This document shows positions 32,917 to 42,243 of a DNA stretch of 64,000 nt, piece by piece (position 1 is the first letter of the stretch; every line of letters begins with the position of its first letter). This stretch comes from Hahella chejuensis KCTC 2396 (GTDB lineage: Bacteria > Pseudomonadota > Gammaproteobacteria > Pseudomonadales > Oleiphilaceae): NCBI RefSeq assembly GCF_000012985.1, contig NC_007645.1, forward strand, positions 4,920,581-4,984,580, written 5' to 3'. The notes under the pieces are model-generated. The model was given only the letters and a program-made list of their open reading frames with translations, was not told the origin of the DNA and searched no databases. The position numbers and the translations under genes are program-made.

Positions 32917-35649
32917 TTATTTGGACTTCAAGCGTTCCGCCTGCCACTCGTCCGGCGCATTTAACGGCAGCCGCAGGGCCATGACCCCTTCTTCATCATC
33001 GTAGCGAATACTGAATCCCAACTTCTCCGCCAGACGCAGCATCGGCTTATTATCCGGCAGCACTGAGCCCACCATTTCCACCGTTCCTTTTTCCCGGCAG
33101 TACTCAATGATCTTGCGCATCAACACCCATCCCAGGTTTTCGCCACGCAGGTCGTCGCGCACGATGATGGCGAACTCGCATTGCAGGTTATCCGCATCAG
33201 TCCAGGCCCGCACCGTTCCCAGGGTATCCTCGCCGTAGCCGCTTTCTTTCGGAGACATGGCGATAAAGGCCATTTCCCGGTCATAGTCGATTTGCAGCAT
33301 CTGCACCATTTCGTCATGGGTGAAGGATTTCCGATAATGGAAAAAGCGATAGCGAATCGACTCCGGCGACAGGCCGGAATAGAACTCGATGTGACTGGGC
33401 TCATCCTCTCCCCGGACGGGACGGATTTCCGCCTTGCGCTTGGATTTGGGCAACATGATCCACTCCCGCAACTCTTGCGGATAGGGTTGGATCGCCAGCT
33501 TCGCCGGCTTGTCGAGATCAATCATGGCGTTGACCGCCACCGCGCCGTGCTTGTCGAAGTACAGCGGCATGACTTCAAGGCCTTTGATCTCAGGAATATC
33601 GATAATGATCTGCGACAGAATCACCAGGGTTTCGCAGATTTTGGCGATATCCTGCTCCCGGTTATAGCTATAGTCTTTCAACAGGCGAAACATGTGCGTC
33701 TGTTGCAACAAATCCCGGGCCAGCACCATGTTCAAGGGCGGCAGGGCCAGCTTGCGATCCGTCGACACATTCACCGCCGCGCCGCTGGCGCCGCATACCA
33801 TCAAAGGCCCAAACACCGGGTCGCGGGTCACCCCCAGACTGAACCCCACCCCACCGACGGTCTGAAAACTCGGCTGCACCGCAAACCCGAGGAAACCGCT
33901 GTCTGGGTAATGTTCTCTGTAATGCGTCAACAGATAACGGCAGGAATCGCGAATAGACGCTTCCTCCACCAGCCCCTTCACCCTGCCCTTGTAGCGGCCG
34001 CGGCCGGTCTTCTCGTCTTTGAAAGGGATACAACTGTGCTCGTGCAGAATGCGGATATCCACCGGCGCGCCAAACTCCCGCGCCACCTCCACGACTTGCT
34101 CTTCCGTTTCGCAATAACGCGTATCCAGCATATTGATGCCGTAGTCGGTGAGAATCTGCCGCGACTCCGCATTGGTCAACACACGTCGCCCTGATGCGTA
34201 TATCTTCTGTATGGTCTTGCGCGCACGGGAACGGTCCACTATCGGATCAGTGTAGGATTCCGGTGTTTCCCGCAGCACCCGCTGGCTGCGCTGGTGATTA
34301 ACCATGTGCATGAAGGCCTTCACCGCCTTGTCCGGCGTGGAGAACGTAGGCACGCCACTATGGAAAAACGCTTCCCTGGCGTCATACACCGTGCTGTGGC
34401 CCAACCAGCAGGTGAAAATATTCAGGTGAGAGCGTTTGCCTGCTTCTATCACTGCATCCGCCACCTGCAGGCTGTCTTCGGTCAGAGACGGTGCGTACAG
34501 CACCAGCACATTGGATACATGCGGGTCGCGCCCGAGAATCTCCAACGTACGCCGGTACAGTTCCGGATTGGCGTCATAGTTGAGATCAATGGGGTTGCGG
34601 CGCGTCCAATACGGGGGTAGATGCTTGCCCAGTTCACTCACCGTTTCCGGCGACAACGAACCCAGCTCGCCATTTAAAGAAGCCAGCCGATCCACCGCCA
34701 GCACCCCTGGCCCCAAACCGTTGCTGATAATGTGCAAGGGTTCGCCCCGCACGGGCTTCATCCGGGTCAGGGTCTCCAGGGCGTCGAACATTTCATCGGC
34801 GCCGTTCACCCGCAACACCCCGGCGCGTCGGAATACCGCATCGAAGATTTTATCTCCGTCCACCACGCCCAAGGGCAGCTCCGCAGGCCGCCATTGCGAT
34901 GCGGGAGTGCGGCCGCTTTTCACGGCGATCACCAACTTGCCCCGTGACACCGCCCGCACGGCGGAAATAAAACGCCGGGGCGAATGAATATTCTCCATAT
35001 GCAGCAAAATCGCTTTGGTGCTGCGATCCTGGGCCAGGTAATCAATCAGGTCGTCCAGCCCGACATCAATACCGTCCCCCAGGGTGGTAAGGTGCGAAAA
35101 GCCGATGCCCCGGGTGAACGCCCAGTCGATCACCGCGCTGGCGAGAGACCCGGACTGGCCGATATAGGCGATCTTGCCCGGCAGCACTCCCATATGCATG
35201 TAGGTCGCGTTCAGATTGCTGGCCGGGGACAACATGCCAATGGTTTCCGGCCCCAAAATACGGATGCCGTACTCAGACGCGATTTCCTGTACGGAATACA
35301 TCAGCGGCCGACCGCTGCGGCTATGAGTGCGCGACAGACCGCCAGTGAGGATCATCGCGGTCTTAACCTTGACGTTTCCCAGCACCCGGACAATGCGCGG
35401 CACGCTCTCCGGCGGCGTACAGATAATCGCCAGATCCGGACGAAACGGCATCTGTTGCGGGCGCTTCACGCAGGGAACGCCATGTACGTCGTGGTAGCCC
35501 TTGTCGTTCACCACCACCAACCGGCCTGAATAATCCGTGGACATCAGATTGCGCAACACCATACCGCCCAGGTTATTGGAGCGTTCTGAGGCGCCGATCA
35601 CGGCGATGGACTTAGGGTTGAACAACGCTTCTAAATGTCGGGTTCCCAA
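32917..35649 (-). CDS. Pat/PatZ-type protein lysine acetyltransferase
   Basis: 910 residues. Domains: CoA-binding Rossmann domain (about 8-130, LFNPKSIAVIGASERSNNLG), succinyl-CoA-ligase-like domain (about 140-300), ATP-grasp domain (about 480-710) and a C-terminal GNAT domain (about 745-890, with EFAIIVRDDLRGENLGWVLM, the acetyl-CoA-binding segment). This is the layout of Salmonella Pat and E. coli PatZ (YfiQ), which acetylate and inactivate acetyl-CoA synthetase; acs is 11 kb away. The start is TTG with GGAGA 8-12 bases upstream. The family is also called fused ADP-forming acetate-CoA ligase/GNAT, so ligase activity cannot be excluded. Confidence 0.9.
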   Translation of the reverse strand: MGTRHLEALFNPKSIAVIGASERSNNLGGMVLRNLMSTDYSGRLVVVNDKGYHDVHGVPCVKRPQQMPFRPDLAIICTPPESVPRIVRVLGNVKVKTAMILTGGLSRTHSRSGRPLMYSVQEIASEYGIRILGPETIGMLSPASNLNATYMHMGVLPGKIAYIGQSGSLASAVIDWAFTRGIGFSHLTTLGDGIDVGLDDLIDYLAQDRSTKAILLHMENIHSPRRFISAVRAVSRGKLVIAVKSGRTPASQWRPAELPLGVVDGDKIFDAVFRRAGVLRVNGADEMFDALETLTRMKPVRGEPLHIISNGLGPGVLAVDRLASLNGELGSLSPETVSELGKHLPPYWTRRNPIDLNYDANPELYRRTLEILGRDPHVSNVLVLYAPSLTEDSLQVADAVIEAGKRSHLNIFTCWLGHSTVYDAREAFFHSGVPTFSTPDKAVKAFMHMVNHQRSQRVLRETPESYTDPIVDRSRARKTIQKIYASGRRVLTNAESRQILTDYGINMLDTRYCETEEQVVEVAREFGAPVDIRILHEHSCIPFKDEKTGRGRYKGRVKGLVEEASIRDSCRYLLTHYREHYPDSGFLGFAVQPSFQTVGGVGFSLGVTRDPVFGPLMVCGASGAAVNVSTDRKLALPPLNMVLARDLLQQTHMFRLLKDYSYNREQDIAKICETLVILSQIIIDIPEIKGLEVMPLYFDKHGAVAVNAMIDLDKPAKLAIQPYPQELREWIMLPKSKRKAEIRPVRGEDEPSHIEFYSGLSPESIRYRFFHYRKSFTHDEMVQMLQIDYDREMAFIAMSPKESGYGEDTLGTVRAWTDADNLQCEFAIIVRDDLRGENLGWVLMRKIIEYCREKGTVEMVGSVLPDNKPMLRLAEKLGFSIRYDDEEGVMALRLPLNAPDEWQAERLKSK

Positions 35650-35895
35650 TCTGTATTCTCCATTTGCGTTGACAGGCTCCGGACCCGGCGACTGCGGAAA
35701 CGCCGCCGATATCTAAGATACATAGACCAATACCGGCCACTTTGACAGATATCAAGATCCCCCGCTTTGACTGACTTGGCGTAATTCGACGCGCCCGCCT
35801 CAATCGAGGGCGCGGACTATAACATTCGCCCCATCACCGGTTTCAAGCGGTTATGGCTTTGCAGTAGACTAAAAGCCTCTAAAAGGAAAACAAAG

Positions 35896-36819
35896 ATGAA
35901 AACCGCCCTTTTCTATCATAAAGACTGTACATTGCACGACATGGGCGAGGGGCATCCCGAAAGCCCCATGCGATTGCAGGCGATTATGGACCGGCTGGAA
36001 CATGCCGGCATACTGCAGGAAGTGGACTTGGTCGAGCCGCAGGAAACCGACCGCGACAAGATTATCCGGGTGCATCCCTCCCGCTACGTTGAACAACTGG
36101 AAAATCTGAATCCGGACAAAGGCCGCATTATGGTCGATCCGGACACCGCCCTGATGCGTCACAGCCTGCGCGCCGCCTATCTGGCGGCGGGCTCTGCGGT
36201 AGAAGCGGCGAATATGGTGCTCAGCGGTCAGGCGAACACTGCGTTTTGCGCCGTGCGTCCACCCGGCCACCATGCGGAGCGCAGCAAGTCCATGGGCTTC
36301 TGCTTTTTCAACAATATCGCTATCGCCGCCCGTCACGCCATGGACTTTCACGGCCTGGAGCGCATCGCCATCGTGGATTTCGACGTGCATCAGGGCAACG
36401 GCACGGTAGACATCTTTCAGGACGACCCCCGGGTGCTGTTCTGCTCCAGTTTTGAATATCCACTGTACCCTTTCAGCCATCACGCGGTGGACCGCCCCAA
36501 TATCATCAACACGCCGTTGGACGCCCATACCCGTGGGTTACAGTTCCGCCGCAGCGTCGAGCGGGACTGGCTCGCCCGCCTGCAGGATCACCGCCCGCAG
36601 TTGATATTGATCTCAGCGGGTTTCGACGCCCATAAAAAAGATCCGTTGGCGCATCTGGAACTGGAAGAAAGAGACTACCGCTGGATCACCCGCCTGCTGA
36701 TGGATGTAGCGCGGGTTTACAGTAATGGGCGCATTGTCTCTATTCTGGAAGGGGGATATAACTTGAACGCCTTGTCCGCCAGTGTAGAAGCGCATATGGA
36801 AGGCTTGATGGGGAACTAA
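35896..36819 (+). CDS. Histone deacetylase-like amidohydrolase
   Basis: 307 residues of the HDAC/AcuC/AphA superfamily. The zinc and charge-relay residues are visible in RPPGHHAERSKSMGFCFFNN (His-His pair), IAIVDFDVHQGNGTVD (Asp and His ligands) and LISAGFDAHKKDPL (second Asp). Such bacterial enzymes deacetylate polyamines, acetoin-related or protein substrates. The nearby Pat-type acetyltransferase makes a protein-deacetylase role conceivable, but this is inference only. AAAAGGAAAAC precedes the ATG. Confidence 0.92.
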   Translation: MKTALFYHKDCTLHDMGEGHPESPMRLQAIMDRLEHAGILQEVDLVEPQETDRDKIIRVHPSRYVEQLENLNPDKGRIMVDPDTALMRHSLRAAYLAAGSAVEAANMVLSGQANTAFCAVRPPGHHAERSKSMGFCFFNNIAIAARHAMDFHGLERIAIVDFDVHQGNGTVDIFQDDPRVLFCSSFEYPLYPFSHHAVDRPNIINTPLDAHTRGLQFRRSVERDWLARLQDHRPQLILISAGFDAHKKDPLAHLELEERDYRWITRLLMDVARVYSNGRIVSILEGGYNLNALSASVEAHMEGLMGN

Positions 36820-36858
36820 GCATGCTTTACGAAGGGCGACTCAACATTTGATCAGGAA

Positions 36859-36883
36859 CTCCGTCCGATTTCGGCGGACGGAG
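36859..36883. terminator. Hairpin between HDAC-like gene and fliS
   Basis: CTCCGTCCG (36859-36867) pairs with CGGACGGAG (36875-36883), loop of 7, between convergent genes. No T run follows in either direction, so termination is only possible. Confidence 0.45.
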
Positions 36884-36921
36884 ATCCCATAAGGTTGCGG
36901 GAAGCGGTTATTCAGACCTGA

Positions 36922-37317
36922 CTAGACCAGCCCTTTTTCCAAGGCTTCCTGACGGATGCCGTCCCAGCCGTTCTTGACCTGTTTCAGCAAACCCGCCACT
37001 TCATCCAGAATCATCGCATCATTTTGCAGGTTGGCTTCGAACAAACGACGTTCCATGTATTCGTACAATGCATCCAGACGCTCAGCGATATCGCCGCCTT
37101 TGTCTTTATCCAGAAATTCGCGCAGTCCGCCGATAATCTCGACCGCCTTGCCGATCAACCGATTCTTGCCTTCAAAATTCTTGGCCAGGATCTGCCCTTT
37201 CGCCATGGTGATGCGCTCCAGCGCCCCATCGAACAACAGTTGGATCAACTTGTGTCCATCCGCATCGACGATGCTGGTCTGACGATTCACGCTCTGATAC
37301 TGATGTAACGCGTTCAT
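36922..37317 (-). CDS. fliS: Flagellar export chaperone FliS
   Basis: 131 residues, usual length, with the marks YQSVNRQTSIVDADGHKLIQ (family: LI..LY/F.GA), LFDGALERITMAKGQI and LDALYEYMERRLFEANLQND. FliS binds the C-terminal helix of flagellin in the cytoplasm and prevents its polymerisation before export. It lies 61 bases after fliD in the flaG-fliD-fliS order usual for polar flagella. GAGG lies 11 bases before the ATG. Confidence 0.95.
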   Translation of the reverse strand: MNALHQYQSVNRQTSIVDADGHKLIQLLFDGALERITMAKGQILAKNFEGKNRLIGKAVEIIGGLREFLDKDKGGDIAERLDALYEYMERRLFEANLQNDAMILDEVAGLLKQVKNGWDGIRQEALEKGLV

Positions 37318-37378
37318 TGTAATAGCAACCTCATAATTACTCGTCTGTGATCTTAAGCGCCTGAATCAGGCCCGCCGC

Positions 37379-39349
37379 TTAACTCTTGCTTCCGGTGCTG
37401 CTGGCCAGCAACGCTTCCAACTGCGTGGACAGAAAATTTTCAGTGTTCTTAAGCTGGGAAATTATCAAATCCGCTGCAGTGAACTGACGCGCCAGTCTGT
37501 CGGTAAGGGCGGTGATTCTGTCATCCAGCTCCGTACGGTCTTCGGAGATTTTTTCCAGCTGTGAATTAAAGCCATTGATGGCGACCGTAATCAAACCTTC
37601 GGAGGACAGATAACTATTCACCAGGTCGACCATCTGGTCTCCCACCCCTTCAATATAAGTCGCCTCGCCTCGCGCACCGGTAGCGCCACCGGTAATTTGC
37701 AGTTTGAGTCCTTTGGAGTCTCCTTCTGAGGAGGTCAGGTACTGGCCATTGCCGGTAGCGGCTTTACCATTGATTGTGCCGGCGACATCCAGGCCATCTA
37801 CGCCGGTGGCGACAGTCAAACCCAGCTGCGCTGCGGTATTGGTGTCGATAGCAGTGATCTCAACCGTGGATGAACTGCCATATTGTCCAGAGGTAAACAC
37901 CAGCTGATTACTGCCGTCCAACGACACTGTCACCCCAGAGCCAGCGATATTCGCATCCGCATCCAGTTGTGTCTGAATTTCCGCCAGCAGCTCACTATCA
38001 GTGTAGGTGGCGGCGGTCAGGGTAATAGTGTTGGACTCTACCCCATTGACTTTGATCTTGAAGGTGTCGTTGTCCGCGTCAATAACCGTGGAGCCGCCCA
38101 ACGCCACATTACCAGTAAAAGCCCCCTGGGTCGCAACCTGAGTGATATCTACGGCGTAGGAGCCAATCTTCGTGTTTATCCCGGCGCTGACATACTTAAC
38201 TTGGGCGTCCGTGGTGCGGCCTTGATCGGCGAACAAGGCCGCCACGTCATTCGGGTAGCTTTGCAGCTTGGACTGAAATGTAAGGCTGTTGAACTCCAAC
38301 TGTCCCGATTCTGAGTTGGTCGTAATTCCCAGCTCAGAAAGGCTACGCACGTTCGAGCTTTCCAGTCCGGGAACAATGGAACTCAGCGTAGAGCGCAATT
38401 GCGTGGAGATAGTGCGCACCGTGGAGCTGCCCAGCAAAGTGCCTTTTTCTCCGGTATCACTGTCAAAAGCAGTGACTTCATTAATGATTTCCTGCAAAGC
38501 ATTATATTTATCCACCAAATCCTGGACCCTTTCGGTCACAGCATTCAGATCTTTGCTAACGGTAACGTTGACTGCGCTTGCGGTTTCTGCGTTTAAAGTC
38601 AGAGTCAGGCCGTCCACCACGTCATCGACAGTGTTCAACGAGCGGGTGATCGCCACGCCATTCAAAGTAAAGGCGGCGTCTTCCGCTGCGACGTCCTGAG
38701 TTAAATTCTGGTTGGTGGCGTTATAAATAAACTGGGAAATTCCAGAAGCGTCCGTACTGTTGCCGTCGTTATCCGTCGCCGAAATGGAAATAGCGTTCGC
38801 CAGGCCGGTTTTTGAGGCGGATAACACAAGCTGATAGGAGGAGCCGTTGTAGATAACGGAGGAGTTAACATCCAACCCCATATCGTTAATAGCGTCGGAC
38901 AACCCCTGCAACGTGTTGTTGCTGCTATCTACGGTCAGGTTTTCGGTAACGCCGCCAACAGTGAAAGACAGTGTTCCAGTTCCTACCGTCGTGGTGTCTT
39001 TATCAGCGAAAGTCCCGGAACTCAATGATTGCGCGACAGCCAGGTTGCTGACGGTAAGCGCATATGAACCGGTTTTGGCGGAGGTGTTGGCGGTGACGCC
39101 AATAGAAGAGCCGCTGGAGGTCGCCGTATTGCTGGACATCGACTCCGGCGTACTCAATGTTCGGGCGGACAAACGCAGGTCGGTGATTGCGCTTTTCAGA
39201 CGACTCAGATCGCTGAGTTTGGCCGTCACTTCATCTTCTTTAAGATCCAGCCTTTTTTCCGTCGGCTCACGCTCAGCACTGGCCAGCTGCTCGATCAAAT
39301 CGCTGGTCAATACTCCCGAGCCGATGCCTATTGAAGAAACGCTTGCCAT
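37379..39349 (-). CDS. fliD: Flagellar filament cap protein FliD
   Basis: 656 residues. The N-terminus (SIGIGSGVLTSDLIEQLASAEREPTEKRL) and C-terminus (coiled-coil region ending LKNTENFLSTQLEALLAS) are typical of FliD, which forms the cap under which flagellin polymerises. The central part contains flagellin IN-type repeats (for example TLSFTVGGVTENLTVDSSN and FKIKVNGVESNTITL), related to those in the two flagellins of this window. It is preceded by a strong sigma-28-like promoter (39393-39419). Longer than the E. coli protein (468 aa), in line with the long flagellins here. Confidence 0.95.
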   Translation of the reverse strand: MASVSSIGIGSGVLTSDLIEQLASAEREPTEKRLDLKEDEVTAKLSDLSRLKSAITDLRLSARTLSTPESMSSNTATSSGSSIGVTANTSAKTGSYALTVSNLAVAQSLSSGTFADKDTTTVGTGTLSFTVGGVTENLTVDSSNNTLQGLSDAINDMGLDVNSSVIYNGSSYQLVLSASKTGLANAISISATDNDGNSTDASGISQFIYNATNQNLTQDVAAEDAAFTLNGVAITRSLNTVDDVVDGLTLTLNAETASAVNVTVSKDLNAVTERVQDLVDKYNALQEIINEVTAFDSDTGEKGTLLGSSTVRTISTQLRSTLSSIVPGLESSNVRSLSELGITTNSESGQLEFNSLTFQSKLQSYPNDVAALFADQGRTTDAQVKYVSAGINTKIGSYAVDITQVATQGAFTGNVALGGSTVIDADNDTFKIKVNGVESNTITLTAATYTDSELLAEIQTQLDADANIAGSGVTVSLDGSNQLVFTSGQYGSSSTVEITAIDTNTAAQLGLTVATGVDGLDVAGTINGKAATGNGQYLTSSEGDSKGLKLQITGGATGARGEATYIEGVGDQMVDLVNSYLSSEGLITVAINGFNSQLEKISEDRTELDDRITALTDRLARQFTAADLIISQLKNTENFLSTQLEALLASSTGSKS

Positions 39350-39392
39350 GTGACGCCAACCTCACGGGTTATGTGTACGATCATATCTCTAT

Positions 39393-39419
39393 TTATCGGC
39401 AAAAAGGGGCAAATCTTTG
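39393..39419 (-). promoter_or_regulatory. Sigma-28-like promoter of fliD
   Basis: On the minus strand CAAAGATT-N11-GCCGATAA. The -10 part equals the enterobacterial FliA consensus GCCGATAA exactly and the -35 part matches TAAAGTTT at 6 of 8 positions with the standard 11-base spacing. It lies 44 bases before the fliD start and overlaps the flaG terminator. Confidence 0.8.
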
Positions 39420-39428
39420 CCCCTTTTT
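39401..39428. terminator. Terminator between flaG and fliD
   Basis: AAAAAGGGGCAAA (39401-39413) pairs perfectly with TTTGCCCCTTTTT (39416-39428). The 2-base centre means the loop is made by opening inner pairs. T tracts exist in both directions. It lies 50 bases past the flaG stop. Confidence 0.8.
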
Positions 39429-39478
39429 TTGTTACGGATCGTAAATCCCTGCCGAACCCTGTCTGATTCCGTCAAGCC

Positions 39479-39925
39479 TCACGCCTTGGCGGAAAACAGA
39501 TTCACTGGTTCATCCTGCTGCAAGTTGCGCGCCAGCTTGAGCGCCAAGTCATCAGGAATCTGCCTCACTACTTCTTTTGTGGTTCTGTCCAAAACAGTAA
39601 TGACCGTTCTTCCCGAATCCTCATCCAGTTCGAACTGCAGGTCGCGTTGCACAGATTGAACGTACTCGTTCAACTTCGTCACCGCTTCCCTCAGCTCCTG
39701 GCTCTGCTCCCTTACCAACTGTTGCTTCTGCTTGTCAGCGATATCGTTGCTGGGTTGGGCTGCGGCGCTCTGCTTCGCAGCCTGCGTATCAGGCGTAGAC
39801 GTGGCTACCCCGGACTTAACCTTAGGTTCAATCGGAGGTGACGACGTCGCGGACTGAGCAGCCGGCAAACTCACGGGCTTCGTGACCGCCGACATACTCA
39901 GTTCATTAGTCTTAACGTCATTCAT
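39479..39925 (-). CDS. flaG: FlaG-family protein
   Basis: 148 residues. The C-terminal half has the FlaG pattern (VTKLNEYVQSVQRDLQFELD, then SGRTVITVLDRTTKEVVRQI and the final P-D-D segment); the N-terminal half is a low-complexity S/A/T/P/Q region. FlaG affects filament length in polar flagella, but its exact role is not clear. It lies between the flagellin and fliD in the common order. GAGGTGAG precedes the ATG. Confidence 0.9.
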   Translation of the reverse strand: MNDVKTNELSMSAVTKPVSLPAAQSATSSPPIEPKVKSGVATSTPDTQAAKQSAAAQPSNDIADKQKQQLVREQSQELREAVTKLNEYVQSVQRDLQFELDEDSGRTVITVLDRTTKEVVRQIPDDLALKLARNLQQDEPVNLFSAKA

Positions 39926-39956
39926 ATCTCACCTCTTAGCATGTCTTAACGCTTAA

Positions 39957-39984
39957 ACCGGCCGGAAGAGATCATCCGGCCGGT
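39957..39984 (-). terminator. Hairpin after the first flagellin gene
   Basis: ACCGGCCGGA (39957-39966) pairs with TCCGGCCGGT (39975-39984) over 8 bases, 22 bases past the flagellin stop. Only TTT follows the stem on the minus strand, so it may be partly read through into flaG. Confidence 0.65.
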
Positions 39985-40005
39985 ATGTCACGTTAGTTCA
40001 CTCCG

Positions 40006-42066
40006 TTACTGCAGGAGCGACAAGACTTGCTGGGGTCTTGCATTTGCCTGCGCCAATATTGAGATACCGGCCTGTTGCAGTACCTGCGCCCTTGACAACG
40101 CCGCAGTCTCGGATGCGAAGTCTGCGTCCCTGATCCGGCTGTTGGCGGAGTTCAGGTTCTCGTTGTTCACTTCCAGGTTCGCAATCGTGTTCTGGAAGCG
40201 GTTCTGGATGGCGCCCAGTTCCGCCTGTTTGGACGTTACAGTCTGCAATGCGTTATCCACCGCTTTCAGGGCTGACTCAGCGCCAGCTACCGTCGAGATG
40301 TCCACATCTTGCAGCAGAGAGCCGCTTTCGGCGCCGCCGAATGTGCCGATTCTCAAACCTGCTTTCGCCAGACCGGCGGAGTTGGTGTTGGATTCAACAT
40401 CTATTTGACCGCCAGACAACAGAGTCACAGAGCTGACAAAGGTCGTGGTGGTGATGCTGGCCATCGCTGTGGCGCCGCTGATGTCGATGTTACGACCGTC
40501 CGCAGCCACCAGAGTGAAGGAGTCAGAGTCCAGTACTTCCGCAGTCACGCCAGTCTGGCCGGATTTCTGATTGATCGCGTCAATGATCGCCGCCTGCTTC
40601 ACAGCAACATCGTCAGTGGTGCTGAAGCTCGCGGTGATGGACACGCCGTTAACCGTGATTGTGGCGGAGGCTGTCGTGGTCGTCAGGTTGCCTGAGTTCA
40701 CGCGGTTTTCGTTAGCCAGCGCAGTGACGCCAGTCTGATCAGAGGCGCGGTTGATCGCAGCCGCTTTCGCGATGGCGCTACCGTCCGCATTCGCAGTGGA
40801 GGCCGTGTCGTCAGTGGTCAAGCTGGGTCCGATAGCCACGTTGTTGATGACGATGTCGCCAGTCACCAGAGCAGTGGTAGAACCGTTATCGCTCACAATA
40901 CCCGCGTTATTTCCGCTGAATGAGCCCACTTCAAAACCGGCGTTATCGATGTTGCCTGTAGTCGTAGTCAGTGCAATGTCGCTGCCGTCGTCGCTTGAAA
41001 GCGAGTAGGTGCCGACATAGGCGTTACCCAGGGAGCTTGCAGCGGCCAGACCAAAGGTGGCCAAGGTGTTGCTCGTAGTTTCAGTCAATACGATGTTACG
41101 ACCGTCGTCGGCCACCAGAGAGATACCCTTGGCGGTGTCGCCGTCGAAGACCGCACGCACGCCAGTGGCGCCGGATTTCTCGTTAATAGCGTCTGCTGTC
41201 GCTTGCAGGTTCTGCTCGACAGTCAAGGTGGTGCCTTTACTCAGACTGATGCTGACCCCGTTCAGGTTCAAGGACACGTTCGCCGCAGTTGCGTCGGCGG
41301 TCGTGGTGCCGGCGACATAGTTTGCATCGACAGAAGCGGTGACGCCGGTCTGATCGGCGACGTCATTAATGGCCGCCGCCTTGGCAATGGCGCTGGAAGC
41401 GGCATGGCTGGTGGAAGCCGTGTCGTCAGTACCCACAGAAGCGCCCACAGAGATACCGTTGATAACGATGTCCCCTGCAACCATTTCGTTGCCGGTGCTG
41501 CCTACAACCAGAGCGGTTGTAGTCGTTCTGCTGGAAATACCGCTGGTGTCCGCCGTTCCCAAAGTGCTGGTATCCAGCTTGGAAATGGACACGTTAATAG
41601 TGTTCCCCAAATTGGCGCCGGTTTGGAAAACGGAGTTCTGGAAAGAACCGTCAAGCAGTTTCTTACCGTTGAAGTTGGTCGTCTCAGCGATGTTTTCAAT
41701 CTCGCTGATCAGCTGATCAACCTCTTCCTGCAAGGCTTCACGGTCGATAGTTGAGTTAGTGTCGTTCGCAGATTGCAGTGACAGTTCACGAATACGCTGT
41801 AAGCTGTCTTTCATTGAACTCAAGGCGCCTTCTGCTGTCTGCGCCAACGAGATCGCGTCCCCCGCATTACGAACCGCGACGTTGGTGCCGCGAATCTGAG
41901 CGTCGAAACGTGTTGAAATCGCCAGACCTGCCGCGTCATCTTTTGCGCTGTTGATGCGGAGACCCGAGGAAAGCCGCTGCAGCGCCGTATCCCCTGACCG
42001 CTGTGAAGCGTTCAGGTTACGCTGCGCATTCAACGACGCAATGTTGGTATTAATTATTTGAGGCAT
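40006..42066 (-). CDS. Flagellin, long form (686 aa)
   Basis: The start is ATG 42066, giving MPQIINTNIASLNAQRNLNA with AGGAG upstream; nine further codons would be an extension without support. The N-terminal D0/D1 (to about 170) and C-terminal D1/D0 (last 90 residues, ending RPQQVLSLLQ) are conserved flagellin. The middle, about 400 residues, has two tandem copies of a roughly 200-residue unit, each beginning near GDIVIN and containing SAIAKAAAIN-x4-DQTGVTA and ADGRNI, plus flagellin IN-type motifs (SLNLNGVSISL; TITVNGVSIT). It is exported by the flagellar type III system and is likely the major filament protein, transcribed by a sigma-28-like promoter (42159-42185). Confidence 0.95.
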   Translation of the reverse strand: MPQIINTNIASLNAQRNLNASQRSGDTALQRLSSGLRINSAKDDAAGLAISTRFDAQIRGTNVAVRNAGDAISLAQTAEGALSSMKDSLQRIRELSLQSANDTNSTIDREALQEEVDQLISEIENIAETTNFNGKKLLDGSFQNSVFQTGANLGNTINVSISKLDTSTLGTADTSGISSRTTTTALVVGSTGNEMVAGDIVINGISVGASVGTDDTASTSHAASSAIAKAAAINDVADQTGVTASVDANYVAGTTTADATAANVSLNLNGVSISLSKGTTLTVEQNLQATADAINEKSGATGVRAVFDGDTAKGISLVADDGRNIVLTETTSNTLATFGLAAASSLGNAYVGTYSLSSDDGSDIALTTTTGNIDNAGFEVGSFSGNNAGIVSDNGSTTALVTGDIVINNVAIGPSLTTDDTASTANADGSAIAKAAAINRASDQTGVTALANENRVNSGNLTTTTASATITVNGVSITASFSTTDDVAVKQAAIIDAINQKSGQTGVTAEVLDSDSFTLVAADGRNIDISGATAMASITTTTFVSSVTLLSGGQIDVESNTNSAGLAKAGLRIGTFGGAESGSLLQDVDISTVAGAESALKAVDNALQTVTSKQAELGAIQNRFQNTIANLEVNNENLNSANSRIRDADFASETAALSRAQVLQQAGISILAQANARPQQVLSLLQ

Positions 42067-42158
42067 ATTTGCTTCTCCTGTAACCCTTCTCACTCGGTTA
42101 AGAGGTTCTCGCTTCTACACAGCAGGGCCGGTCGAACTGCGCTAACCCGTTGTCCTTA

Positions 42159-42185
42159 GTAACGGCTTCAGGAGAAGATTCTTTA
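42159..42185 (-). promoter_or_regulatory. Sigma-28-like promoter of the first flagellin
   Basis: On the minus strand TAAAGAAT-N11-GCCGTTAC, compared with TAAAGTTT-N11-GCCGATAA: 6 of 8 in each half with exact spacing. It lies 93 bases before the flagellin start. Confidence 0.72.
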
Positions 42186-42243
42186 GTTAATTTTCGCCTG
42201 CTCTTTGTAATGAAATGTAAGCCTTAAGCCCATGACATCACGC

